Positions 25,618 through 33,726 of a stretch of DNA of 64,000 nucleotides are shown here, one piece after another. The DNA comes from Prevotellaceae bacterium (GTDB lineage Bacteria > Bacteroidota > Bacteroidia > Bacteroidales > Paludibacteraceae). The DNA lies in NCBI GenBank assembly GCA_031271815.1, contig JAISVA010000005.1:1-64000 (forward strand). Direction: 5' to 3'. Each line of letters opens with the position of its first letter. The first letter of the stretch is position 1. The position numbers and the translations under genes are program-made. Under the pieces are notes generated by a model. That model saw only the letters and a program-made list of their open reading frames with translations. It had not been told where the DNA came from and ran no database searches.

Positions 25618-26430
25618 ATGGGAATTTCAGATGTATTATCTTCGCCTAGTGGAAAACGAATTTCAGGTATGGCGTATGGTCTTGGTGCGAGTGTCGTAAT
25701 TATTGGAGCGTTATTTAAAATCATGCACTGGCCCTTTGCCGGTGTTCTATTGAGTATCGGGATGTTCACTGAGGCGCTTCTTTTTGCCTTGTCAGCAGTA
25801 GAAAAACCGCATAAAGAATGGGAATGGTCGTTGGTTTATCCTGAGTTGGAAGGTGGTCAAGAAAAAGAATTAAAAGGTAAAAAAGAAACTAAACTTCCTC
25901 AGATTGATACAGCATCTCTGGTTGAAATTGAAATGAAAAAATTATCGGAAGGAGTACATAGATTGAATGAAACAGCAGGTCAATTAGGAACCCTGAGTTC
26001 TGCGGCATCGATTTCTGATGCTTATGTTAATAATCTTTCTAAAGCGTCTGACGCTGCAAGTGCATTCGCTGCATCTCAAAAGAATTTGAAAGATTCTTCT
26101 GATTCGTTGGTGAGTTCATATCAAGATATTGCAACAAGCATCGGTTCGGCTTCTCACGGTTCTAAAAATTTCGCATCTCAAATGGACGGAATTAATAAAA
26201 ACGTCACAACGATCAGTTCGGTGTTTGAACTCCAAGCCAAATCAGTAGCAGAACAAAACGAAGCAATGAAAGCGTTAGTACATGCAATTGCTAAAATGGA
26301 AACATCATTGAGCGGCTCAGCTAAAGAAGCAGAAGACTATAAACATCAAGTAGCTACTCTTGCTCAGCAAATGAAGAGCTTGAACGCTGTTTATGGAAAT
26401 ATGCTTAATGCTATGACTATCAGGGGGTAA
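25618..26430 (+). CDS. gldL: Type IX secretion motor protein GldL/PorL
   Basis: The 270-residue inner-membrane protein forms with GldM the proton-driven motor of type IX secretion. It has two transmembrane segments at about residues 18-35 (MAYGLGASVVIIGALFKIM) and 40-60 (FAGVLLSIGMFTEALLFAL); the latter carries the conserved membrane glutamate. The C-terminal cytoplasmic part is a long coiled-coil region ending in KSLNAVYGNMLNAMTI, which is conserved in the family. It lies 59 bp after gldK and 57 bp before gldM. Confidence 0.93.
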   Translation: MGISDVLSSPSGKRISGMAYGLGASVVIIGALFKIMHWPFAGVLLSIGMFTEALLFALSAVEKPHKEWEWSLVYPELEGGQEKELKGKKETKLPQIDTASLVEIEMKKLSEGVHRLNETAGQLGTLSSAASISDAYVNNLSKASDAASAFAASQKNLKDSSDSLVSSYQDIATSIGSASHGSKNFASQMDGINKNVTTISSVFELQAKSVAEQNEAMKALVHAIAKMETSLSGSAKEAEDYKHQVATLAQQMKSLNAVYGNMLNAMTIRG

Positions 26431-26487
26431 GAGTTTTAAGAGAGAATTGATTTTATTGAGAAAATATAAAAATTAAAAAAAAGTTAT

Positions 26488-28083
26488 ATGAGTGCAGCCA
26501 ATTGTCCGGAAACCCCGAGGCAGAAGATGATATCCATGATGTATTTGGTTTTGACCGCAATGCTCGCATTGAACGTTTCGATTGAAATCTTGAGTGGATA
26601 TTCTTTGGTAGATGGGAGTTTGCGTAAAAGTATCGCGATTGCAGATGCGAGAAATATTGCGTTAAAGAATCAGTTTGAGGATTTAGCCGCAAAAAATAAG
26701 ACTAAAACGGCAGAATGGAAAGTGAAAGCCGAAAATGTAGTTACTAAATCGGATTCACTTTACAATTTTATCAACGATATAAAAAGAGAAATTATAGTAT
26801 TGATAGATGGTAAGGATGCTCCTGGTTTAGCAACATTGGACATCTCTGACGGTGGTCGTGGAGATCTGAATATTACCGGTCAGGTAGGTATGACAAACCA
26901 AAATAGTTTTGGTTTTAAAGCGGGAGAAAAACTTAAGGAAAGTCTTAATGCTTATTCTGAATTTTTGTTAACATTAGTTACTGACTCTGCAAAGAGAACT
27001 TCAATTCAACAAACTTTTGCAACGGAAGGTAGATATTCAGCCGAGGCAAAACGTACTATCGGTTGGGAAGAAGGTGTATTTGATAATATGCCGGCAGTTG
27101 CAACGTTGACACTTTTGTCTAAAATTCAAAATGATATTCGTAACACAGAAGCTGAGATTATTCAATACTTGATTGCTCAAATTGATGCCGGTGACTTCCG
27201 TGTAAATAAGATTGATGCGATGGCTATTGCTAATTCTAACTATGTGATCAGAGGTGGGAAATACCGTGCTGAAATTATTTTGGCGGCAACCGACTCTACT
27301 CAAACATTGGATATAGAAATTAACGGAGCTAAGATAGAAAAAAGTGCAGAAGGAAAATACATATATGAAGTGCCTGTATCTGCAATAGGTAAGAGAGAGT
27401 TTAAAGGAACTATCACTATGACAAAGCCGGATGAAACAACGGTAACATATCCATTTACAGAAACCTATATGGTAGCAGAGCCTTCTGCAACTATTTCGGC
27501 TGATATGATGAACGTGTTCTATGCCGGTATCAATAATCCTGTAAGCGTATCCGTTCCTGGTGTAGCAGCAGGAGATGTAGAAATTTCGATTAGTAACGCT
27601 AAATTTGTTAGAACGAGTAAAGGTTGGAATGTTACTCCGATTCAAGTTGGAGTAGTAAGTAAGGTTACGGTAACAGCGTTGTTTGATGGTAAAAAAACAG
27701 TAGTAGGTAGCAAGGATTTCCGCGTGAAACCGTTGCCGCCACCATTGGCAAAACTTGCGTTCACAGATGCTAAAAACCAGCCATTCAAAGGAGGAAAGAT
27801 TCGAAAGAACATTTTGATAACAGCCAAAAGAGTAATCGCAGAGTTGGACGATGCTGATTTGGATGTTGAATACAAGGTATTATCGTTTTCTTTGAACTAT
27901 AATGACTCAATGGGCAATACGCTTGTAGAAGCGACTACCGGATCTGAATTAACTTCAAAACAGTTGGGAATCTTTAAAAATTTGACACCAGGTAAAACTG
28001 TTTATATTACAAACGTACAAGCAGAAGGTCCGGATAAAATCAAACGTCGATTACCTCCTTTGGATATTGCGTTAGGGAACTAA
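26488..28083 (+). CDS. gldM: Type IX secretion motor protein GldM/PorM
   Basis: The 531-residue protein has one N-terminal transmembrane helix (about residues 15-35, MISMMYLVLTAMLALNVSIEIL; the NCPETPRQKMI start is typical) and four periplasmic domains that reach the GldKN ring. Conserved signatures include the C-terminal domain start KDFRVKPLPPPLAKL. With GldL it converts proton-motive force into motion that energises secretion of CTD-bearing proteins. No such cargo protein is encoded within the window. 34 bp to gldN. Confidence 0.93.
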   Translation: MSAANCPETPRQKMISMMYLVLTAMLALNVSIEILSGYSLVDGSLRKSIAIADARNIALKNQFEDLAAKNKTKTAEWKVKAENVVTKSDSLYNFINDIKREIIVLIDGKDAPGLATLDISDGGRGDLNITGQVGMTNQNSFGFKAGEKLKESLNAYSEFLLTLVTDSAKRTSIQQTFATEGRYSAEAKRTIGWEEGVFDNMPAVATLTLLSKIQNDIRNTEAEIIQYLIAQIDAGDFRVNKIDAMAIANSNYVIRGGKYRAEIILAATDSTQTLDIEINGAKIEKSAEGKYIYEVPVSAIGKREFKGTITMTKPDETTVTYPFTETYMVAEPSATISADMMNVFYAGINNPVSVSVPGVAAGDVEISISNAKFVRTSKGWNVTPIQVGVVSKVTVTALFDGKKTVVGSKDFRVKPLPPPLAKLAFTDAKNQPFKGGKIRKNILITAKRVIAELDDADLDVEYKVLSFSLNYNDSMGNTLVEATTGSELTSKQLGIFKNLTPGKTVYITNVQAEGPDKIKRRLPPLDIALGN

Positions 28084-28117
28084 GTAAATTTTTTTGAACT
28101 TAAAAGTTTAAACAGTT

Positions 28118-28999
28118 ATGAGTAAATATTTAAAATTATTCTTTGTCGGAGGGTTGATTTCTCTATCGAGTTCAGTACTTGCTCAAGACGCATTTTTTGA
28201 TGAGTCTGGAGATGTAGCTACGGTAGAGGTTGCCTCAAACCTGCCTACGAGTGGTCCAAAAGAAGGATTGGAGCCTATTGAAATGTTAAACCCAAGAGCT
28301 GATGATATTTTTTGGCAGAAAGTAGTTTATAGAACTATTGACTTACGCGAAAAGATGAATTTTCCTTTGTACTTCCCGGAAGAGGCAAATGATAACAGAC
28401 AAAGTTTGTTTACTTTGATGTTTAGACTCATTCAGGAAGGTAAGATTAAAGTATATGAATATTTGGATGCTCGTGAAATCTTCACAGAAGACCATGTAGT
28501 TCAATTCAAAGATTTGTTGGAAAAATTCGAGATCATTTATACAATACAGAATGATCCGGTAACCAACGAAGAGGTATATGTGGTTGATGAAAGTGATATA
28601 CCGAATCGTGATGTAATTAAGTTTTATGTGAAAGAAGTATGGTATTTTGATAAAGTATCTTCTACTTTCAATGCAAGAATCATTGCTTTCTGTCCAATTA
28701 TGGTAAGAGACTCAGATACCGGTATTAATAAATATCCATTATTCTGGATGCCTTTTGAAACGTTAAGACCATTCCTGGCTCAAACAGAAATTGTGGTTAC
28801 TGATAGAAATAATGGAGCGCGTCCTTCTTTCGATGATATATTTATGAAAAGACGTTTTTCCAGTTACATCTACAAAGAATCCAATATTCAAAACAGAAAC
28901 TTACTGGAATATAATAGAACAGCAGAGGATGTTAAAAAGGAACAGGAAAAAGTAAAAATTCAATTGGTGAATTTTGAAAGTGACCTTTGGGAATATTAA
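28118..28999 (+). CDS. gldN: Type IX secretion ring protein GldN/PorN
   Basis: The 293-residue periplasmic protein has a signal peptide (cleavage after VLAQ near residue 22) and the GldN pattern: ADDIFWQKVVYRTIDLREKMN, PLYFPEE, LFTLMFRLIQEGKIKVYEY, VWYFDKVSSTFNARIIAFCPI, PLFWMPFETLRPFLA. It binds GldK in the outer-membrane-linked ring. It is the last gene of the cluster; its TAA stop is the first part of a 20-bp perfect terminator stem. Confidence 0.93.
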   Translation: MSKYLKLFFVGGLISLSSSVLAQDAFFDESGDVATVEVASNLPTSGPKEGLEPIEMLNPRADDIFWQKVVYRTIDLREKMNFPLYFPEEANDNRQSLFTLMFRLIQEGKIKVYEYLDAREIFTEDHVVQFKDLLEKFEIIYTIQNDPVTNEEVYVVDESDIPNRDVIKFYVKEVWYFDKVSSTFNARIIAFCPIMVRDSDTGINKYPLFWMPFETLRPFLAQTEIVVTDRNNGARPSFDDIFMKRRFSSYIYKESNIQNRNLLEYNRTAEDVKKEQEKVKIQLVNFESDLWEY

Positions 29000-29040
29000 A
29001 ATAGAAGAGGCTGTCTTTTTAGACAGCCTCTTCTATTTTA
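28997..29040. terminator. Bidirectional terminator between gldN and the U32 peptidase gene
   Basis: The 20-bp arms 28997-29016 and 29021-29040 are perfectly complementary around a TTTT loop, with the core GGCTGTCT/AGACAGCC and AT-rich ends that supply the U-run in both directions. It separates two converging genes and overlaps the gldN stop codon. Confidence 0.85.
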
Positions 29041-29051
29041 AATCGTTTCCT

Positions 29052-30860
29052 TTATCTGCTTACTTGCATTTCGCAACGTTTGCAATCAAAATGCAATCGT
29101 AATTTCTCCTTGTTATTATGCAAAAGAAAAAATGGCTCCAAATAATTTTGATTATTAGTTTTATTTTTCGGACATAAGCCAAAACTGTATTTCAAGCAAT
29201 GTTTGCAAACCATAAGAGTGGCAGCATTCCGTTTCTCTTGTTCAAACGAGTTTGCTATTTCTTTGACCAGATGCTTTATATAAAACTCTTTTGCCTTTTG
29301 ATTATGTACGTTTCCCTTATAGTCTAATGTTTGGGAAGGATAAGGATGGGTTGTTTCGGAAAGCTTGGTTTCAGTATGCAAGCGTTTGCCTTCCCTTTTC
29401 AATTCCAGTAATTCTATCAACTCCCTTCTCCACTCAGCCAGCAGAGATGGCTGAATAAAATAAGCATTATTAGTCATTATAGTCACACCGCTTATTTCAA
29501 AAATAGTGTTTCCTGTTTTTGAAAACTGCTTACGGATAGCCTCCATGGCTTTTTCATCGTTCTGGGCGATTTCTTTTGGCTGTTTTTTGCGAATGGTTAC
29601 AGTTACATTATCTTCATCCGTAATCGTATAGCAAAAGCCTTCATCAGTTTCTGCGAAACGAATATGAGCCTGAATTTTCCGTTCAGCCGATTTCCTTGAG
29701 AGTAGTTTTTCAAATACCTGATCGTAATTACGGTACAGTTTAGCTCCTTTCGGAAGAGAAATTGTTTCCGAAGGGAATATGTTGTTGCCTTCTACTCTAT
29801 TTGCTTTAAATCCAAGCAACGAGCCCTGTTGGTTTACATAACAAAACCCGTCTCCATTTGCCATCTCTATATCGCTTTCGACAGAGACGCATCGGGATGA
29901 GCAAGAAGCTACAATTCCTATGTATTCTCCTAATGATTTTGGAGAATCAAACGAGGTTATTTTATTATTTCGTCCTTGAATGAAATAATCGGTAGCCCCT
30001 CGAGAAAAACTTTTTTCGGGATTCGGTAAAAAGAAAAAACGGCATTTCCCCGAAGCGTTTTTTTTATATTTTCCGGAATCCTCCAAAATTTGATCCAACT
30101 TTTGTCTGTAAAAGGCGGTAATATTTTTTACGTAAGAAACATCTTTCAATCGTCCTTCAATTTTAAAAGAAGAGATACCGGCATCAATTAATTCCTGTAA
30201 ATGGCCGGATAGATTGAGATCTTTAAGTGAAAGCAAATGCTTATCAGCTGCAATTATGTTGCCGGATGCATCTAAAAGCGAGTAGGGAAGACGACAGAGT
30301 TGAGCGCAGGCGCCTTTGTTGGCGCTTCGGTTACAGAGCGCTTGACTGATGTAGCACTGTCCGCTGTAGCAAACACAAAGCGCACCATGTACAAATGCTT
30401 CCAGTTTGACAGATGTTTGAGTTGCTATTTCACGGATTTGTTGAAGCGACAACTCCCGTGCCAAGACGATTTGATCGAATCCTGCCTGTTCCAGAAATTT
30501 TACCTTTTCGACAGTACGGTTGTCGGTTTGCGTGCTTGCATGCAGCTGAATCGGCGGAAGATTCAGTTGCGTGATTCCCATATCCTGGATGATAAGAGCA
30601 TCTGCGCCGATTTCGTAAAGGTTTCGTATGATTTTCTCTGCTTCAGCTAATTCCCGGTCGTCCAGAATTGTGTTTAAGGCGACGTAAACCTTTGCATAAT
30701 AACGGTGAGCATATTTTACCAAAGAAGCAATATCCTCAATGGTATTTGCTGCTGCTGCCCTTGCGCTGAATTTAGGCGCTCCGATATAAACCGCATCTGC
30801 TCCGTGATTGATTGCCTCAATGCCACATTCTATATTTTTTGCCGGTGAAAGAAGCTCCAT
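29052..30860 (-). CDS. U32 family peptidase (RlhA/TrhP-type RNA hydroxylation protein)
   Basis: I take ATG 30860 (MELLSPAKNIECGIEAINHG), the normal family start, giving 602 residues; a TTG nine codons upstream only adds a hydrophobic tail. The U32 signature is at about residue 155: EAFVHGALCVCYSGQCYISQ, followed by CNRSANKGACAQLCRLPY. The C-terminal extension has a further cysteine set (CKHCLKYSFGLCPKNK; FDCKRCEMQ) that could bind Fe-S. Members studied recently (RlhA, TrhP/YegQ) take part in prephenate-dependent RNA hydroxylation; proteolysis is doubtful. Its exact RNA target here is not known. Confidence 0.85.
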   Translation of the reverse strand: MELLSPAKNIECGIEAINHGADAVYIGAPKFSARAAAANTIEDIASLVKYAHRYYAKVYVALNTILDDRELAEAEKIIRNLYEIGADALIIQDMGITQLNLPPIQLHASTQTDNRTVEKVKFLEQAGFDQIVLARELSLQQIREIATQTSVKLEAFVHGALCVCYSGQCYISQALCNRSANKGACAQLCRLPYSLLDASGNIIAADKHLLSLKDLNLSGHLQELIDAGISSFKIEGRLKDVSYVKNITAFYRQKLDQILEDSGKYKKNASGKCRFFFLPNPEKSFSRGATDYFIQGRNNKITSFDSPKSLGEYIGIVASCSSRCVSVESDIEMANGDGFCYVNQQGSLLGFKANRVEGNNIFPSETISLPKGAKLYRNYDQVFEKLLSRKSAERKIQAHIRFAETDEGFCYTITDEDNVTVTIRKKQPKEIAQNDEKAMEAIRKQFSKTGNTIFEISGVTIMTNNAYFIQPSLLAEWRRELIELLELKREGKRLHTETKLSETTHPYPSQTLDYKGNVHNQKAKEFYIKHLVKEIANSFEQEKRNAATLMVCKHCLKYSFGLCPKNKTNNQNYLEPFFLLHNNKEKLRLHFDCKRCEMQVSR

Positions 30861-30936
30861 AAGAAAGAAAGTAAAAAAGTAAAACAAAGAACAAAGAATA
30901 AAATCTTTTTATGATTCTTCGTTTTTCACTCTTCAT

Positions 30937-31854
30937 TTATTGAATTTGACCTATATCATAAGGTGTTTCCTGATATACAAAATAATTTAACCAGTTGGAG
31001 AATAATAGATTGGCATGTCCTCGCCAACGTACTAACGGGCCATGTTGCGGATTACCGTCCCGGTAATAGTTTTTTGGAACGTCGATCGGAAGTCCTTTTT
31101 CCAGGTCTCTTCGATATTCCGTATCCAAGGTGTTCGGAGCATATTCCGAATGGCCGGTTATGAAAAATTCCCGTCCGTTTCGAGCCATTACCATATAAAC
31201 TCCCGCCTCTTTGGATTCGGAAATAATACGCAGTCCAGGCACTTTTTCAATATCCTCTTTTCTGACTTCCGTATGCCGGCTGTGAGGAGCGTAAAAAACG
31301 TCGTCAAATCCTCTGAAAATCGGGTTTTTAGCATCGGATACCGTATGCCTGAATACTCCGAACATCTTTTTATTCAGCCCGTATTTGGGAATATTATAAT
31401 AATGGTAAAGCCCCGCCTGCGCCGCCCAACAGATAAAAAAGGTGGAAGTAACGTGCGTTTTAGCCCAGTCGAAAATTTCTTTTATCTCATTCCAGTAATC
31501 CACTTCTTCAAAATCAAAATTTTCCACGGGAGCGCCGGTAATAATCATGCCGTCATACTTCTGATTGCGCAATGAATCGAACGTTTTGTAAAAAGTCATC
31601 ATGTGTTCAATCGGAGTATTTTTCGACGTATGGCTTTTGATTTGCATAAAATCAATCTCTATTTGCAAAGGCGAATTTGACAGAAGCCGGATTAAATCCG
31701 TTTCTGTCGTTATTTTTAACGGCATCAGATTGAGTATGATGATCTTCAGTGGTCTGATCTCCTGCAAAGAAGCTTCATTTGAATCCTTTACGAAAATATT
31801 CTCCTCTCGCAGAGTAGTTATGGCAGGCAAATTGATTGGAATGTTTAAAGGCAT
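30937..31854 (-). CDS. metAA: Homoserine O-acetyltransferase (MetA family)
   Basis: The 305-residue enzyme activates homoserine for methionine synthesis. Catalytic C142 ([10 protein letters not shown]), H235 and E237 ([11 protein letters not shown]) are present at the family positions. The acyl-CoA selectivity residue at 111 is Glu ([17 protein letters not shown]); structural work on Bacillus cereus MetA associates Glu111 with acetyl-CoA and Gly111 with succinyl-CoA, so acetylation is predicted despite the common 'succinyltransferase' label. The start codon is only about 20 nt from the expected transcript start, leaving no room for a riboswitch. Confidence 0.9.
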   Translation of the reverse strand: MPLNIPINLPAITTLREENIFVKDSNEASLQEIRPLKIIILNLMPLKITTETDLIRLLSNSPLQIEIDFMQIKSHTSKNTPIEHMMTFYKTFDSLRNQKYDGMIITGAPVENFDFEEVDYWNEIKEIFDWAKTHVTSTFFICWAAQAGLYHYYNIPKYGLNKKMFGVFRHTVSDAKNPIFRGFDDVFYAPHSRHTEVRKEDIEKVPGLRIISESKEAGVYMVMARNGREFFITGHSEYAPNTLDTEYRRDLEKGLPIDVPKNYYRDGNPQHGPLVRWRGHANLLFSNWLNYFVYQETPYDIGQIQ

Positions 31855-31879
31855 AACGTTAAAAAATTCTGATTAAATG

Positions 31880-31887
31880 CAAAGATA
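31880..31887 (-). promoter_or_regulatory. -7 element of metA
   Basis: The minus strand reads TATCTTTG, 25 bp before the metA start codon. It lies in an inverted duplication shared with the ruvX promoter (31984-31991). Confidence 0.55.
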
Positions 31888-31983
31888 CTAAGAAATGAAG
31901 AATGAAGGATGAAGAATAAGGAATTAATTGAAAGATTTTGAGCCTTTTTACCCTTTTATTCTTCATTCTTCATCCTTTCTTAG

Positions 31984-31991
31984 TATCTTTG
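31984..31991 (+). promoter_or_regulatory. -7 element of ruvX
   Basis: TATCTTTG with TTC (one base off TTG) exactly 19 bases upstream at 31962-31964; the ruvX start is 18 bp downstream. Confidence 0.6.
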
Positions 31992-32009
31992 TACAAGAAA
32001 ATAATAAAA

Positions 32010-32423
32010 ATGGGGCGAATTTTATCCATAGATTACGGGCAAAAGCGAATAGGGATTGCAGTTACTGATCCGCTGAAAATTATTGCGAACGGACTGACAA
32101 CTGTGCCGTCGGGTGAAATCTTCAAGTTTTTGACCGAATACACGGCAAAGGAGCCGGTCGAACTTTTTGTAGTGGGATTGCCCAAGAGGATGAACAATGA
32201 AGTGTCCGATTCAATGCGGCTAATCGAGCCTTTTGTACGCGCACTGAAAAATAAATTCCCATCCATTCCTGTTCAAATGGTCGATGAGCGGTTTACTTCG
32301 GTGCTGGCGCATAAGGCGCTTTTAGCAGGAGGAGCCAGAAAAAAGACACGGCAAAATAAAGAGTTGATAGATGAAATCAGCGCAACAATTATTTTACAGT
32401 CGTATTTAGAAAGTCGCAGATAA
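32010..32423 (+). CDS. ruvX: Putative pre-16S rRNA nuclease / Holliday junction resolvase RuvX (YqgF)
   Basis: From ATG 32010 (MGRILSIDYGQKRIGIAVTD) the product has 137 residues, the family norm; a longer frame upstream would run through the promoter. It has the RNase H-like fold with D8 in SIDYG, the VVGLPKRMNNEVS segment and MVDERFTSVLAHKALL. YqgF proteins are essential in many bacteria and act in 16S rRNA 5'-end maturation; the resolvase name is historical. Confidence 0.9.
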   Translation: MGRILSIDYGQKRIGIAVTDPLKIIANGLTTVPSGEIFKFLTEYTAKEPVELFVVGLPKRMNNEVSDSMRLIEPFVRALKNKFPSIPVQMVDERFTSVLAHKALLAGGARKKTRQNKELIDEISATIILQSYLESRR

Positions 32424-32513
32424 AATTTATTTTTTGCAAAAAAAATTTTTGAATAAGAAAAATAAATACGTTATTTGCATTCAATAAGAAGATTTAATAA
32501 AAAAGTAAACAAA

Positions 32514-32690
32514 ATGAGTCAATTGATGCGATATTTAGGTATAATAGTGATCCTGATTGGGGTCGTTATTTTGGGTTTATACTATTTTAATGTAATGACC
32601 GGAAATGGAACTTTAATGACAGCAGGCACACTAATGGTTTTGGGATTAATCGGACATATTATCCTAAATAAAATTTATTACGAGGAATAG
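32514..32690 (+). CDS. Small two-helix membrane protein
   Basis: The 58-residue product from ATG 32514 (MSQLMRYLGIIVILIGV) has two transmembrane helices (about residues 7-27 and 32-52) joined by FNVMTGNGTLMTAG, and a KIYYEE tail. Upstream, TTG-N18-GTTATTTG at about 32450-32480 is a near-consensus promoter. It is followed by a strong terminator, so it is a single-gene unit. Similar small proteins are widespread in Bacteroidota without a known function. Confidence 0.75.
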   Translation: MSQLMRYLGIIVILIGVVILGLYYFNVMTGNGTLMTAGTLMVLGLIGHIILNKIYYEE

Positions 32691-32713
32691 TTTACTGTTC
32701 TTCTGATTCGGAG

Positions 32714-32764
32714 ACATAAAAAACAAGAGGTTGTCAGGAATGATAGCCTCTTGTTTTTTTATGT
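32714..32764 (+). terminator. Terminator after the small membrane protein gene
   Basis: The arms 32714-32736 and 32741-32764 pair almost fully (ACATAAAAAACAAGAGG with CCTCTTGTTTTTTTATGT, one bulge and two G.U pairs) around GGAA. It resembles the GGCTGTCT family with TTGTCA/TGATAG at the top. The remaining 226 bp to 32990 hold nothing I recognise except a small ATCTGAT/ATCAGAT hairpin at about 32969-32983. Confidence 0.8.
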
Positions 32765-32990
32765 CTTTCCAACATGATTTTAGTTAAACTTAAAACTTTG
32801 GCTGTAGTTTAAAATAGAGTTGCAATCTACGCATATTTACGAAGAGTATCAAGGAATTTTTTTTGATTATGTTGTCCGTAAGCGGCCACAATTCATAATA
32901 AAAATTGCGATTCCAATAAATTTAATATTCCTCATTTTCAAAATCCCGACTTATGCTGATTGTTCTATCTGATTATCAGATTGTTTTTGT

Positions 32991-33584
32991 CTATTTCTTT
33001 TTTCCTACGGTTTGAGTTAAGACAGGGATTTCTGTATCTTTTAATTTCAATGCCTTGCTTACTTTTTCAGGTTCAAAGAAACCTCTGACGACGGTTCCTA
33101 AATCGGCAGACGCACAGTATAAGTAAATGTTCTGCGAGATAAAGCCTGCATTTACAGGTGAATAATCGTTCTTGTTTTTAGCAACAAATATGATATTAAC
33201 GGGAGCATTTCCAACGAAATCCTGTTTTCCCGTATCTTTTCTCACATCTTCTTTATTTACCTGAATCAATTTGTTCGCGCGCGCATCATAGAGGTAAGCT
33301 CCTGATTTTTTCACAACATAAAGTTCCAGCTCCTGTTTGTCGTTTGCCGAAGGCGCTGTCCGTTTGTCGGCGCGGTTGTAGCCCCACGCAGCCCAAAGCA
33401 GGTTGGACAACGTTTGATTGTCGATTTCGACGGAACTGAACTCCCGGTGGGAAGAACGTTTGCTTAGAGTTTCCATCAGCGGCATCCCGCCCGTTTTTTG
33501 AGGATCAGGAAGCGAAATGTCCTGTGCCGAAACATTGACTAGCATAAATAGTCCTCCTAAAATAGTAATGGCTTTTTTTTTCAT
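32991..33584 (-). CDS. Exported SagB/ThcOx-type nitroreductase family protein
   Basis: The 197-residue product has a signal peptide (cleavage after VSAQ near residue 21), unusual for a flavin enzyme. The FMN nitroreductase fold is visible: LSKRSSHREFSSVEIDNQTLSNLLWAAWGYNR, RTAPSANDKQELELYVVKK, AGFISQNIYLYCASADLGTVVRGFF. This matches SagB/ThcOx-like proteins, which oxidise ring-containing peptide products or small molecules; no partner cyclodehydratase gene is nearby. The C-terminus is very short. Confidence 0.82.
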   Translation of the reverse strand: MKKKAITILGGLFMLVNVSAQDISLPDPQKTGGMPLMETLSKRSSHREFSSVEIDNQTLSNLLWAAWGYNRADKRTAPSANDKQELELYVVKKSGAYLYDARANKLIQVNKEDVRKDTGKQDFVGNAPVNIIFVAKNKNDYSPVNAGFISQNIYLYCASADLGTVVRGFFEPEKVSKALKLKDTEIPVLTQTVGKKK

Positions 33585-33676
33585 ATCGCAATATAATTTG
33601 TGTTTAAAATTTCCTTTGATAAAACGGGCTCCGGAACAACATTGTTCATATATCTTTTTAAATTTCCGTGATTCGC

Positions 33677-33704
33677 CAAAAGTAAAAAATATTTTTTACT
33701 TTTG
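33677..33704. promoter_or_regulatory. 28-bp perfect palindrome containing the -7 elements of rpoN and the nitroreductase gene
   Basis: CAAAAGTAAAAAAT and its exact reverse complement ATTTTTTACTTTTG are joined without a loop. The right half gives TACTTTTG (33697-33704) as -7 element for rpoN (start codon 23 bp downstream). The left half gives the same element on the minus strand toward the nitroreductase gene. No TTG is at the -33 position on either side. Confidence 0.7.
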
Positions 33705-33726
33705 CGTTACCGATACCAAAATCATA

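Larger units (their letters stand above)
31880..31991. repeat. Inverted-repeat divergent promoter region metA/ruvX
   Basis: The outer arms read CAAAGATACTAAGAAA (31880-31895) and TTTCTTAGTATCTTTG (31976-31991), exact inverse complements of each other. The inner parts are both built from GAAGAATGAAGGATGAAG-type units. The two -7 elements are thus placed symmetrically 100 bp apart and face away from each other. Confidence 0.75.

Noticed and set aside
31855-31880. Possible SAM riboswitch before metA
   Set aside because: The expected leader is only about 20 nt, too short for any SAM riboswitch class.
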